DNA of 39,371 bases from Flavobacteriales bacterium (lineage in GTDB: Bacteria > Bacteroidota > Bacteroidia > Flavobacteriales_D > Sanyastnellaceae), in the NCBI GenBank assembly GCA_028823145.1, contig JAPKCA010000009.1, positions 1-39,371 of the forward strand, in the 5' to 3' direction. Position numbers and translations under genes: made by a program. Shown piece by piece: positions 16,876 through 25,955 of the stretch. The notes beneath the pieces are model-generated. The model made no database searches. It was not told the origin of the DNA and was given only the letters and a program-made list of their open reading frames with translations. Within the stretch, counting starts at the first letter, position 1. Every line of letters starts with the position of its first letter.

Positions 16876-17557
16876 CCTAATTCCTATTGTGGCTGAAGCT
16901 TGGCGAGCAGCGCGACCACAACTCCCTTCATCAAGTCCTGTGCAACCACCACAGACCGTTGCGCTGATGGAAGAGGTCCATGCTGAAACGAATGAAGTCC
17001 AGGTTGAAAAGCTTGATTCGCAGCCTGTGCGTGAGCAGGAATTGTTGCAGGTAGAATCATTGCCCCTTCCAGCCGTGGGAGTATTGAAAAAGAAAGGTCT
17101 GGCCGTATCCGCTCCTGCTTCTTTGCGCCAAAATGAAGTCAAAAAAGTGCCAGAACAGGCAGTGACGGAGCCTTCATTGAGAGGAGCCTTCACTGAGGAT
17201 CAGCTTCAGGTTGCTTGGAATGGGTTTGCGGATGTCATGGAGAAAAATGAACGACTTAATTTGAGCTCTACCCTGCGTGCCAGTGTAGTCGCTCTGCATG
17301 GTGAGTTCAAGGTGCAGGTGACGGTTTTGAATCGGGTTCAAGAGGAGCAGGTCAATGAAGTCAGGGTGGATTTGCTCCATTTCATCAGGAAGCAATTGGC
17401 CCATGATTTTTTGGAAATGACCATCGCAGTTCCAAAAGCAGATGAGGTGGGGATTTCAGCTCAATTTTTGACTGAGCGCGAGCGCTATGATGCCATTGTC
17501 AAGAAAAACCCTCATCTAGAAACCTTGCGGAAAAGACTGGATTTGGATTTGGGCTAA
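16862..17557 (+). CDS. dnaX: tau-type C-terminal extension of DnaX, reached only by +1 (or -2) frameshift
   Basis: This frame is open from 16850 to the TAA at 17557. After the A tract it reads HSLIPIVAEAWRAARP, then a proline/glutamate/valine-rich linker of about 100 residues, then a compact domain beginning LRGAFTEDQLQVAWNGFADVM. That domain continues through NRVQEEQVNEVRVDLLHFIRK to KNPHLETLRKRLDLDLG. This is the layout of the C-terminal region of full-length DnaX in Bacteroidota. The ORF-track start (GTG 16889) has no ribosome-binding context and no domain boundary, so an independent gene is unlikely. Codon use is like the neighbours, with no decay. A homopolymer base-call error would make dnaX a single ordinary ORF. 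Confidence 0.72.
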   Translation, partial: KKKHSLIPIVAEAWRAARPQLPSSSPVQPPQTVALMEEVHAETNEVQVEKLDSQPVREQELLQVESLPLPAVGVLKKKGLAVSAPASLRQNEVKKVPEQAVTEPSLRGAFTEDQLQVAWNGFADVMEKNERLNLSSTLRASVVALHGEFKVQVTVLNRVQEEQVNEVRVDLLHFIRKQLAHDFLEMTIAVPKADEVGISAQFLTERERYDAIVKKNPHLETLRKRLDLDLG

Positions 17558-17623
17558 GCCCTAAAAAATGATATTATTATGTTATCGAATGAACGCAATC
17601 GACCGTTCAAGTGTTATCCATTC

Positions 17624-20041
17624 ATGAACAAATGGTTTTCATGGGTGCTGGTGGGCACACTATTGTTGTGCACGGAATCAATTTGGGCTCAATCTTCTGG
17701 GGTCATACGGGGACGCGTTTCCGATCAACAGACCAATGAGTCGATTCCGTTTGCAAGCATCGTCTTACAGGGGGAAATGAGCGGAACAGCCTCTGATTTG
17801 GACGGTCGTTTTGAATTGACCAATGTGCCGTCTGGTTTGCGTAACGTGCAAGTCAACTTTTTGGGGTATGATTCCCAGACGGTGTTTGAAATCGAAGTGT
17901 CTCCTTCTCGACCAGCAGTGATTCAGGTCGAATTGCGGCCAAGTACCATTGCCATAGAAGAGGCAGAAGTCGTTGGGTCGAGGAGGGTAACCCAGGCTGA
18001 AGCGCCATTGAGTGTTCGCTCTATCGGCACCAACGAAATCAAACGAAATCCGGGAGGGGGAAGGGATATTAGTAAGGCCCTGCGGACCTTGCCAGGGGTT
18101 GCCGCCATCCCCAGTTTTCGAAACGACATCGTAGTCCGTGGAGGGGCTCCGAATGAAAACAGGTTTTACATCGATGGCATTGAAATACCCAATATCAATC
18201 ATTTTGCCACCCAAGGCGCAAGCGGAGGCCCCGTGGGTATGATCAATGTGGATTTGGTCGAGAACATCGATTTTTTTTCGGGAGCTTTCCCCGCTTCACG
18301 CGGCAACGCACTCAGTTCGGTGATGGAGTTTAGTTTCAAAGAAGCAAGAAAAGATGAGTGGACCGCCAATATGGTTGTGGGCACCAGTGATTTGGGGTTG
18401 ACGATAGAAGGTCCCACAGGAGAAAAGTCTTCTCTGATCATGAGCATGAGACGAAGCTATCTTCAATTGGTTTTCAAAGCCATTGGATTGCCATTTCTGC
18501 CCATTTACAATGACTACCAATTCAAATGGACGGCTCGACCAAATGACCGAAATGTCGTTACAGTCATTGGTTTGGGCGCATTGGATAATTTCGAATTGAA
18601 TTTGGACATTGCGGGTGATACGACGGCTAAAGACTACTTGGATCAGATTGCGATTTTAGGAACTTTGGATATCCAAGAGCAATGGAATTACACCCAAGGC
18701 GTGAAGTGGGATCGTTACCAAGACAATGGTAAATGGACTTTTGTTGCAAGTCGAAACATGCTCAATAACCGAGCTTACAAGCATCTGGATAATGATGAAG
18801 ATTCGGAGCTAATCCGTGATTACCTCTCCCAAGAGATCGAGAATAAATTCCGCACAGAGCGCAAGTGGTACGGGGCTTCGGGTTTGGAGGCCACTTTCGG
18901 AGCATCGTATGAGTATGTGAAATACAACAACAAAACAGCAGAAAAACGATTCAACCCTCAAACATCTGCATTGGACACGGTCGCTTTTGAAACTGACTTC
19001 GCAGGCCACAAATACGGAGCCTTCGCTCAGGTAAATCGGAGTTTTGCAGAAGAACGGCTAACCTTGTCCATCGGAACCCGTGTCGATGGGTCGACCGCCG
19101 CTCAAGGATTGAAAAACCCGTTTCGTCAGTTGTCGACCCGTGCTTCAGCAAGTTATTCGTTTGCTCCAGGTTGGACATTGAATGCCAATACCGGGGTGTA
19201 TTTTCAGCTACCTGCATATACGCTCTTGGGGTATGATGTCGATGGCGAACGGGTCAATGCAACTGCGGATACACGCTACATTAAGAACCGGCAATTGGTG
19301 GCTGGCTTAAAGTGGGATGGGAGCGAGCGAAACTTTGTCGCTTCCTTGGAAGGGTTTTACAAAGGCTACGAGCACACCCCCATCAGCGAATTGCAGGGTG
19401 TAGCCTTGGCCAATCTTGGGGCGGACTTTGGTGTGGTAGGAAATGAGGCCGTTTCGTTTGACGGAACGGGACGTTCGTACGGAGCTGAAGTCCTGTTGCA
19501 ACAGCGCTTGTACAAGGGGTTTTATGGATTGGTGGCTTACACATTCGTTCGGAGTGAATACGAGGATGGGGAAGGAGAGTTCGTCCCAAGCAGCTGGGAC
19601 AATCGACACATCTTAAGTCTCACTGCAGGAAAGAAGTTTGAAGGAGGTTGGGAGGTGGGAACTCGTTTGCTTTTCAGTGGAGGCCTTCCTTATACCCCCA
19701 CTGATTTAACGTCTTTGAGCCAAGAAAGCTGGGATTTTTATGGTCGACCTCTTTTGGATTACAGTTTATTGAACACAGAGCGCAATCGGGCATTCCATCA
19801 GTTGGACCTCCGTATTGACAAGAAATGGTTCTTCGAGCGCTGGTCATTGGATGTGTTTATGGAAGTGCAAAATATCACAGGCGCCGTGGTTCCTCAGCCG
19901 TCCTACGTCGACGTGGTTCGAAATCCCTTAACAGGGTCGCCGGTCCCATCTACGGTTAATCCGGGTTATTACGATGCACGCCAATTGGACCCTAGTTCGG
20001 GAGCAGTGTTGCCGGCTTTGGGAATCATCATCGAGCTTTGA
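17624..20041 (+). CDS. TonB-dependent receptor with N-terminal carboxypeptidase-regulatory domain
   Basis: This is an outer-membrane transporter of 805 residues from ATG 17624. That start gives a clean signal peptide, MNKWFSWVLVGTLLLCTESIWAQ; the track start at 17579 would add 15 charged residues in front of it. A CarboxypepD_reg-like domain follows (about residues 27-105: GVIRGRVSDQQTNESIPFASI, GTASDLDGRFEL). Next comes the plug (about 115-250: ISKALRTLPGVAAIPSFRND, VVRGGAPNENRFYIDGIE) and a beta-barrel to the end (PALGIIIEL). It depends on TonB-ExbBD energy. There is no SusD partner nearby, so a polysaccharide-utilisation locus is not supported; substrate is unknown, with metal chelates or small oligomers possible. 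It lies 66 bases after dnaX. Confidence 0.93.
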   Translation: MNKWFSWVLVGTLLLCTESIWAQSSGVIRGRVSDQQTNESIPFASIVLQGEMSGTASDLDGRFELTNVPSGLRNVQVNFLGYDSQTVFEIEVSPSRPAVIQVELRPSTIAIEEAEVVGSRRVTQAEAPLSVRSIGTNEIKRNPGGGRDISKALRTLPGVAAIPSFRNDIVVRGGAPNENRFYIDGIEIPNINHFATQGASGGPVGMINVDLVENIDFFSGAFPASRGNALSSVMEFSFKEARKDEWTANMVVGTSDLGLTIEGPTGEKSSLIMSMRRSYLQLVFKAIGLPFLPIYNDYQFKWTARPNDRNVVTVIGLGALDNFELNLDIAGDTTAKDYLDQIAILGTLDIQEQWNYTQGVKWDRYQDNGKWTFVASRNMLNNRAYKHLDNDEDSELIRDYLSQEIENKFRTERKWYGASGLEATFGASYEYVKYNNKTAEKRFNPQTSALDTVAFETDFAGHKYGAFAQVNRSFAEERLTLSIGTRVDGSTAAQGLKNPFRQLSTRASASYSFAPGWTLNANTGVYFQLPAYTLLGYDVDGERVNATADTRYIKNRQLVAGLKWDGSERNFVASLEGFYKGYEHTPISELQGVALANLGADFGVVGNEAVSFDGTGRSYGAEVLLQQRLYKGFYGLVAYTFVRSEYEDGEGEFVPSSWDNRHILSLTAGKKFEGGWEVGTRLLFSGGLPYTPTDLTSLSQESWDFYGRPLLDYSLLNTERNRAFHQLDLRIDKKWFFERWSLDVFMEVQNITGAVVPQPSYVDVVRNPLTGSPVPSTVNPGYYDARQLDPSSGAVLPALGIIIEL

Positions 20042-20080
20042 AGGGTTGAAAAAGCAAGCGCGGGAAAGGTTGCCATTCAT

Positions 20081-20103
20081 GCTCTAGCTCAAGAGTTTTT
20101 TTT
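20081..20103 (+). terminator. Weak hairpin plus T run after the TonB-dependent receptor gene
   Basis: GCTCT and AGAGT (stem of five with one G-T pair, six-base loop) are followed directly by a run of eight T (ending at 20103). The stem is short, so efficiency is doubtful, but its position 40 bases after the stop codon fits termination. Confidence 0.5.
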
Positions 20104-20160
20104 CGAGCTGGTCTTGATTCTTGATGGCGCAATACGTGATTCATGTATATTCGAAGGTTC

Positions 20161-20520
20161 ATGCGTATCGATAAATTCCTCTGGTGTATCCGTGTTTTCA
20201 AAACCCGATCCTTGGCGAGTGCCCACTGCCGTGAAGGGAAAGTTTGGGTTGCAGATAAGTTGGTTAAGCCGGCATTTGAATTGAAGGGCGATGAACGGAT
20301 TCGCATTCGAAAAGGGGCAATCCAATTCGCCTGGGAGATCATTGGATTTCCTCGAAGCCGGGTGGGCGCTGCGCTCGTGCCAGAGTATGCCCGAGATGTC
20401 ACGACGCCAGAAGAACGAGCCAAGTACGATGAAATTCGTCAGGCACAACGTAACTTGATTCGCCCGGTGGGTCGGCCCACCAAGCGTGATCGCAGGGATT
20501 GGGAAAAGCATTTTGAATGA
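20161..20520 (+). CDS. hslR: S4-domain RNA-binding protein, Hsp15 (HslR) family
   Basis: The 119-residue protein starts with the S4 domain MRIDKFLWCIRVFKTRSLASAHCREGKVWV and ends with a basic tail including RPTKRDRRDWEKHF, both as in E. coli Hsp15. Hsp15 binds stalled 50S subunits carrying peptidyl-tRNA and helps recycle them. I chose ATG 20161 because the S4 domain begins immediately; the track start at 20143 adds six residues. A TATATTCG stretch (20146-20153) resembles a -7 box with one mismatch and has a TTG 22 bases upstream, which would make the transcript nearly leaderless. The gene overlaps the next by four bases (ATGA). Confidence 0.9.
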   Translation: MRIDKFLWCIRVFKTRSLASAHCREGKVWVADKLVKPAFELKGDERIRIRKGAIQFAWEIIGFPRSRVGAALVPEYARDVTTPEERAKYDEIRQAQRNLIRPVGRPTKRDRRDWEKHFE

Positions 20521-20984
20521 AGATGGATTTCCATGTACGCGCCATTTCGGCTGAAGAAACTCGATCAATCAGGCATGTGGTTTTGTGGCCTCATAAGCCG
20601 AATGTAGAATCGTGCGTAATCGATGTGGACACAGATGACCACACCCATCATGTAGGTGCGTTTGACGACCAGGGCAAACTCGTAGGTGTCTGTTCATTGT
20701 ATCGTCAGAAATCAGAGCGCTTTCCGGAAGCTATATCTTCAGAGATTCACGCGGTTCGACTTCGTGTCATGGGGGTTTTGGATGAAGTCCGAGGGAAAGG
20801 AGCAGGGGCTGACATTGTTGATTATGCTTGCCGCTGGGTGGCGACCCAAGGAGCAGAAGTGCTTTGGTGCGACGCGCGTGAAGTGGCTTTTGGATTCTAT
20901 CAGCGAATGGGATTTGAATTCGTCTCCAATTTTTATCAAATAGAAGACATCGGACCGCATCGAATGATGGCTCGGAAAGTCTAA
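20517..20984 (+). CDS. GNAT-family N-acetyltransferase
   Basis: The 155-residue protein has the GNAT acetyl-CoA-binding core: RLRVMGVLDEVRGKGAGADIVDYA, where RGKGAG is the pyrophosphate loop, followed by VLWCDAREVAFGFYQRMGFE in the usual motif B position. The substrate is not evident and could be a small molecule or a protein terminus. It overlaps the HslR gene by ATGA and is therefore likely translated with it. It precedes the aminotransferase gene by 24 bases. Confidence 0.88.
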   Translation: MKMDFHVRAISAEETRSIRHVVLWPHKPNVESCVIDVDTDDHTHHVGAFDDQGKLVGVCSLYRQKSERFPEAISSEIHAVRLRVMGVLDEVRGKGAGADIVDYACRWVATQGAEVLWCDAREVAFGFYQRMGFEFVSNFYQIEDIGPHRMMARKV

Positions 20985-21008
20985 ATTGCTGCTATATTTT
21001 TTCTCACC

Positions 21009-22229
21009 ATGCCGAAAATTTCTTTCAAAGGGCTGAACATGCCTGACAGTCCGATTCGGAAGTTGACGCCAATTGCTGATGGAGCCAAAGCTCTAGGTCG
21101 GCATGTCATTCATTTGAACATAGGTCAACCCGATGTCCAAACTCCTCCCATGGCAATGGAAGCCGTTCGAAGCATGGATCGAACGGTTTTGGAATACAGT
21201 CCGAGTGAGGGATTTGTATCCTACCGAAAAGGACTGGCTTCGTATTATTCTTCTGTTGGTGTCGATGTGACTCCAGAGCAAATCATGGTCACTACAGGGG
21301 GGTCGGAAGCGCTCGCATTCGCATTTATGGCTTGCCTCAATCCAGGTGATGAGGTCATTATTCCAGAGCCTTTTTATGCCAATTACAATGGGTTTGCCGC
21401 AACTGCGGGTGTTCGTATTGTCCCGGTTACAGCGCTGTTGGATGATGGGTTTGCTTTGCCATCAATGGATGCATTTGAGGAGTTAATTACAGAACGGACC
21501 AAGGCCATTTTGATTTGCAATCCAGGCAATCCGAGCGGTCGGAAATATGAGAATGATTCGCTGGATACTTTGGCCGAATTGGTCAAAAAACATGACTTGT
21601 ATCTGGTTGCGGATGAGGTTTATCGGGAATTCGACTACGATGGGAAATTGTCGCGGAGTGTTTTGAGTATGGAGGGGTTGGAGGACAACGCCATTTTGGT
21701 GGACAGTGTCTCCAAACGTTACAGCATGTGTGGAGCTCGCATAGGCGCCTTGGTTACCCGCAACGCCTCGGTTTATCGTGCCGCCATGAAGTTTGCTATG
21801 GCTCGACTCAGTCCTCCCACTATGGCTCAGGTCGCATCCGAAGCCGCGCTGAAGACACCCGCGTCTTACTTTGAAGAAATCCGTTTGGAGTATATGCAGC
21901 GCAGAGATGTTTTGGTTGAAGGGTTGAGGGAAATCCCAGGAGTGGTTTGTCCTACTCCAGGGGGAGCGTTTTACGCTGTAGCACGCTTTCCGATTGATGA
22001 TTGCGATGTTTTCTGCAAATGGATTCTCGAATCTTTCCAATGGGAGGGGGCTACGGTGATGTTGGCTCCCAATACGGGCTTTTATGCAACCCCTGGCCTA
22101 GGTAAGCAAGAGATTCGGATGGCTTACGTTCTCGAGGTGAGTGAAATTCGGAAGGCAGTGACCTGCATCGCTGAGGCGTTAAAAGTTTATCCTGGTGTGG
22201 TCATGCCGAGGACTCAAAGTCATAGTTGA
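21009..22229 (+). CDS. Pyridoxal-phosphate aminotransferase, class I/II (aspartate aminotransferase-like)
   Basis: The 406-residue fold type I enzyme has the PLP lysine K236 in SVSKRYSMCGARIG. The cofactor-binding stretch is TTGGSEALAFAF, substrate and ring contacts lie in CNPGNPSGRKY and VADEVYREF, and the C-terminal arginine region is EIRMAYV. Similarity to the aspartate aminotransferase subgroup with this active-site spacing suggests transfer between an amino acid (Asp, aromatic or Ala) and 2-oxoglutarate, but substrate specificity cannot be read from the sequence. The N-terminus MPKISFKGLNMPDSPIRKL is typical of the Bacteroidota members. The following hairpin GAGC-GAC-GCTC and T6 at 22247-22269 may be a weak terminator. 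Confidence 0.9.
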   Translation: MPKISFKGLNMPDSPIRKLTPIADGAKALGRHVIHLNIGQPDVQTPPMAMEAVRSMDRTVLEYSPSEGFVSYRKGLASYYSSVGVDVTPEQIMVTTGGSEALAFAFMACLNPGDEVIIPEPFYANYNGFAATAGVRIVPVTALLDDGFALPSMDAFEELITERTKAILICNPGNPSGRKYENDSLDTLAELVKKHDLYLVADEVYREFDYDGKLSRSVLSMEGLEDNAILVDSVSKRYSMCGARIGALVTRNASVYRAAMKFAMARLSPPTMAQVASEAALKTPASYFEEIRLEYMQRRDVLVEGLREIPGVVCPTPGGAFYAVARFPIDDCDVFCKWILESFQWEGATVMLAPNTGFYATPGLGKQEIRMAYVLEVSEIRKAVTCIAEALKVYPGVVMPRTQSHS

Positions 22230-22310
22230 GCCTCATTCTTGATTGAGCGACGCTCGTGCGGGTTTTTTCTTGTACAGAGCCATTGTATCTTCCGAATCTG
22301 CAAAACACAA

Positions 22311-25300
22311 ATGATGATTTCAACTCTCAACAAAGCCACGGCGATGGCGTTCTTTTTGGTATGTTGTTTTGGATTTTCGGTCAACTTCGTGCAGTGCCAG
22401 GAAGCGGATACGACGTGGGTTCAAACGTTTTCATGGGAGGAGCAAAACAATCCTGCTACCAGCTATGATAGTCCTGGTCGCCGCTGGTTTGATTTTCCCA
22501 CATCAGACAACGATTCGGCCTATCAGAAAATATTGATGTACTACACTCTGAAGTGTTTTGAGGACGGCACTGCTGGAGGATCGGGATACGCGTGTGGCGA
22601 ATGGGATTATTTGAGCTACACCTATTTGTTTGATCACACAGGCGATCTCGACAGCAATCAGTTAACACATCCCCATTGGCTCATCGACGACCTGAATTTT
22701 GTGGCTGACACGTTGGTTTTTATGCCCATAAACGGGGCGGTTTCTGATACGATTCGACAGGTTTATGAGTTGGCTCAATTGGATGAAGCCACAGGGTCTT
22801 CCTTTCAAGAAGCTTCGGAAGACAATTTCACGTGGGCTGATGGCATAAGTGGCTCTTTGAGCGAGCCTCAGACTGCCCGATACCAGTGGTTATGGACTGT
22901 TGAGGAGTTGGGTGAGTTGGGATGGGTGGATTCGAGTTCGATTGGATTCGAATTGCCTTGGATTGGAGAACTTTCAGACCAACGAGATGCAGTGAAATGG
23001 AAGGCCTATTGGACTGAATCCGATACACTGGAAGGGTTTTTTGAGGGGCCAATAGTGGCTGCGGAGTCGTCCGTGTCCGATCCCGATGCGCCTGGCCGGT
23101 TTGTATGGAATCAGGCATTGGATTGGGATGGGACGCAGCATTTGGTGATCGAGCTACAAGTTCAAGAGGTGGATTGGAATGCGCCTGAAATGGTTGAAAT
23201 GCCTGCACAGCATGTCACTCATCAAACATGGGCAGCACAATCCGCAGGGCATTTCATCCGATTCGATGGCAACGATCGATTTGAAGTTGATGCATCTGCT
23301 CTGAATGGCATAGGTGACGAGGTGACCGTAGAATTTTGGCAACGTGGAAATGAAACTTTCCAGCCAGAGAACAACTCCATTTGTGAGGGTGCGAATGCTT
23401 TCAATCAACGGGAGATCAACATCCACTTGCCATGGTCAAATGGTCGGGTGTATTGGGATGCTGGTTATGATGGTGGATATGACCGCATCGATCAGGCAGC
23501 AGATCCTAGCCAATACGAGGGGCAATGGAATCATTGGGCTTTTGTCAAAGATGCATCGGAAGGAATCATGTTGATCTATTTCAATGGAACGCTTTGGCAT
23601 AGCGGACTGGATCGGGACAATTCCTTTGGCGAGATGGTACGATTTCACATCGGATGCAATGGAAACGGGGGCAATGACTACCGGGGTGATGTCGATGAAT
23701 TCCGCATTTGGTCTACCGCCCTCGACTCATCTATCATTGAGGAATGGATGGACGAATCCCCTGATGCTTCTCATCCGGCATTCAATGATTTGAAGGCTCA
23801 TTTTGATTGGGAAACGGAAGGAGGTTATCAGGTCGAAGGTGTTGGGGCGTCGGGTTTTTTTCATGGCAACGCAGGGCGAGTAAAGCACATGGCTGAAGAT
23901 GCCTTTTTACATGCGGGTCCCATGCCCATGGATGTGCGACCAGCGCTCTTGTGGTTGAGTGGTTCAACGGTCGCATACGAAACAGTTTTGGTGGATCATG
24001 CGGTTCCGATTCCTCCCACGAGCGTGTCCGAGTGGGCTGTTTTTGGAAACGATGTGAATTGGTTGAGCCTTGAATATGCTTGGCCTTATGATTTGGTGAC
24101 AGAAACCCGCACAGCTAGTGGAGAAGTATTGGCAACCTATCCCTTGGAGGGAGAACAGGTCATTTTGATCAATGACACATTGCTCTATTTCTCGCCTGCA
24201 TTTGATGAAATCAATCGCTATGAATTGGCTCGCTATATCACCCCATATGGCATCGGTTTGACGTTGGGTGATGACGGGTGGACGTGGGTTTTTGATGTGA
24301 CAGATTACGCTCATCTCCTCAGAGATAGTGTGGAGCTGCAAGCCGGAAATTGGCAGGAATTACTGGACATGAAATTTGCCTTCATTGCCGGAACACCTCC
24401 CCGGGATGTGAAGCGCGTCGATGCGTTCTGGAAAGGGCAATACAACCTGTCCACATTCGACGAAAACGTCACGGACCATGTGTTTACACCTGAGCCAGGA
24501 GAATCCATGTTCAAGCTGAAAACCCGGGCCAGTGGTCACGGTTTTGGGACGGGAAACAATTGCGGCGAATTTTGCTTTAACACCCACTCCGTTCGGGTCA
24601 ATGGAGAACCGCAATGGAGTTGGGAGGTCATGCGTGAGTGTGCGGACAATCCACTTTATCCCCAAGGAGGTACTTGGATCTATGATCGGGCCGGATGGTG
24701 TCCTGGTGCTCCTGTCGATACCAAAGAATTTGAATTAACCTCGCTCGTGGGAGGCGATGATTCCTTTTCGGTGGATTACGACATCACATATGACCCATAC
24801 GGCAACTATCGTTTTGAAGGGCAGGTGGTAGCGTATGGTGAGCCGAACATGGTCCACGATGTTGAAATATCGGAGGTGCTCGCTCCTTCGGACAACAAAT
24901 TGCAATCCCGGTTCAATCCCATTTGCGAGTCGCCGCGGGTGGTTATTCGTAACAACGGTTCGGAACAATTGACTAGCTGCAAATTCACGTACAGCATCAG
25001 TGGAGGAGAGACGGCGGAATACAATTGGACTGGCTCAGTGGCTTTCATGGAGTCTGTTGTTGTGGAATTGCCTTACGACGATGCGGTCTTGATTCAAGGA
25101 GATGAAGAAGAATGGCTGACGTTTTCAGTTCATGTCGACTCGCCGAGCGGAGCAACGGATCAAGAGCCGAGCAACAATGCCACATCCAGCCGATTCCATC
25201 GTGTTCCGACATGGGCGTATCCCGATTTGGATGACAACCGGATCATTGTTTGGACCAAAACCAATCTCGTTCCTTATGAAACGACCATTCAGATTACGGA

Positions 25301-25841
25301 TGCTGCAGGCGGTGTGGTTTGGGAAAGGGGTTACATCGAGGCCAATACCACATTTCGTGACACCCTCGCATTGAATCAAGGTTGTTATCGCATCACCATT
25401 TATGACTCGGGTGACGATGGGCAAGGGTTCTGGGCCAACAACGATGGGAGCGGTTTTACACGGATCAAAAAGGTGGCCGGTGGAAACTTTATCAACTTCG
25501 AACCGGATTTCGGGAAGTCTATTTCACAGGCCTTTTTCTTGCAGACCAATGTTGTTGGAGTAGAGGAGCTACCTCAAATTGAAGAGGCTGGAATGGTGGT
25601 GTTTCCGAATCCGGCTAATGGGTTCGCACAAGTTCGTTTGAGCGGTTTCGCATCGGGTGCTGACCTCGAATGGCATGTGCGCGATGCGATGGGACGTTTG
25701 GTGGATGCGGGCCGTTGGGTTCAGCAAAACGGCCAGCTGTTGTTGCTTTCGTTGGGCCATTTGCCCAAGGGAACATACTCCATCGGCGTGATAGATTCAT
25801 CCGGATTTCAGCGTGCTTCGGAGTGGATTCAGAAGCAATAA
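22311..25841 (+). CDS. Secreted PNGase F-related protein with LamG domain and T9SS type A sorting domain
   Basis: This protein of about 1176 residues starts with a signal peptide (MMISTLNKATAMAFFLVCC to VQC); ATG 22311 or 22314 fits, whereas the track start at 22239 does not. Residues about 33-130 (KILMYYTLKCFEDGTAG, YACGEWDYLSYTYLFDHTG) and about 615-855 (WTWVFDVTDYAHLL, FIAGTPPRDVKRVDAF, SGHGFGTGNNCGEFC, WIYDRAGWCPG) resemble the two beta-sandwich halves of peptide-N-glycosidase F. Between them sits a concanavalin/LamG-like domain, about 315-485 (HFIRFDGNDRFEVD, WNHWAFVKDASEGIM, DVDEFRIWSTALDSS). A CARDB-like segment follows. The last 80 residues (VVFPNPANGFAQV, LPKGTYSIGV) are a T9SS type A sorting domain, so it is exported and probably surface-attached or released. 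Deglycosylation activity is inferred; the catalytic acids were not aligned. Confidence 0.85.
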   Translation: MMISTLNKATAMAFFLVCCFGFSVNFVQCQEADTTWVQTFSWEEQNNPATSYDSPGRRWFDFPTSDNDSAYQKILMYYTLKCFEDGTAGGSGYACGEWDYLSYTYLFDHTGDLDSNQLTHPHWLIDDLNFVADTLVFMPINGAVSDTIRQVYELAQLDEATGSSFQEASEDNFTWADGISGSLSEPQTARYQWLWTVEELGELGWVDSSSIGFELPWIGELSDQRDAVKWKAYWTESDTLEGFFEGPIVAAESSVSDPDAPGRFVWNQALDWDGTQHLVIELQVQEVDWNAPEMVEMPAQHVTHQTWAAQSAGHFIRFDGNDRFEVDASALNGIGDEVTVEFWQRGNETFQPENNSICEGANAFNQREINIHLPWSNGRVYWDAGYDGGYDRIDQAADPSQYEGQWNHWAFVKDASEGIMLIYFNGTLWHSGLDRDNSFGEMVRFHIGCNGNGGNDYRGDVDEFRIWSTALDSSIIEEWMDESPDASHPAFNDLKAHFDWETEGGYQVEGVGASGFFHGNAGRVKHMAEDAFLHAGPMPMDVRPALLWLSGSTVAYETVLVDHAVPIPPTSVSEWAVFGNDVNWLSLEYAWPYDLVTETRTASGEVLATYPLEGEQVILINDTLLYFSPAFDEINRYELARYITPYGIGLTLGDDGWTWVFDVTDYAHLLRDSVELQAGNWQELLDMKFAFIAGTPPRDVKRVDAFWKGQYNLSTFDENVTDHVFTPEPGESMFKLKTRASGHGFGTGNNCGEFCFNTHSVRVNGEPQWSWEVMRECADNPLYPQGGTWIYDRAGWCPGAPVDTKEFELTSLVGGDDSFSVDYDITYDPYGNYRFEGQVVAYGEPNMVHDVEISEVLAPSDNKLQSRFNPICESPRVVIRNNGSEQLTSCKFTYSISGGETAEYNWTGSVAFMESVVVELPYDDAVLIQGDEEEWLTFSVHVDSPSGATDQEPSNNATSSRFHRVPTWAYPDLDDNRIIVWTKTNLVPYETTIQITDAAGGVVWERGYIEANTTFRDTLALNQGCYRITIYDSGDDGQGFWANNDGSGFTRIKKVAGGNFINFEPDFGKSISQAFFLQTNVVGVEELPQIEEAGMVVFPNPANGFAQVRLSGFASGADLEWHVRDAMGRLVDAGRWVQQNGQLLLLSLGHLPKGTYSIGVIDSSGFQRASEWIQKQ

Positions 25842-25881
25842 CGCAGGGAGGGCTGCTTGAGTAGTCCACTTTAAACGCGTG

Positions 25882-25927
25882 CAATAGCCTTTTTTTAACA
25901 AAGTGTCGAAAAAATAGGGGGCTATTG
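25882..25927. promoter_or_regulatory. Inverted repeat CAATAGCC / GGCTATTG upstream of glutamine synthetase
   Basis: Perfect eight-base arms at 25882-25889 and 25920-25927 are separated by 30 bases, with a T7 and an A6 run just inside the arms that could extend the pairing. The repeat lies 47 bases before the glnA-III -7 box. It may be a protein-binding site, or the transcript end of the PNGase-like gene; neither is proven. Confidence 0.45.
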
Positions 25928-25955
25928 GTGATTTATTCATGTTTTTGCACATAGG

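Noticed and set aside
16889-17557. Independent hypothetical gene starting at GTG 16889
   Set aside because: The frame is open from 16850, the first residues continue the DnaX linker, and no initiation signal is present; it is better read as the C-terminal part of DnaX reached by a frameshift.
17579-20041. SusC/SusD polysaccharide-utilisation locus
   Set aside because: The receptor has no SusD partner, glycoside hydrolase or anti-sigma pair beside it; the neighbours are dnaX and an S4 protein.
20089-20568. Minus-strand ORF of 159 codons opposite the Hsp15-like gene and the receptor gap
   Set aside because: It lies antisense to a well-supported S4 protein, has no recognisable domain, and its residues are the complement of the sense codons.
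22247-22269. Strong terminator between the aminotransferase and the PNGase-like gene
   Set aside because: GAGC-GAC-GCTC is only a four-base stem and the T6 run begins several bases after it, so it is mentioned only as a weak possibility.
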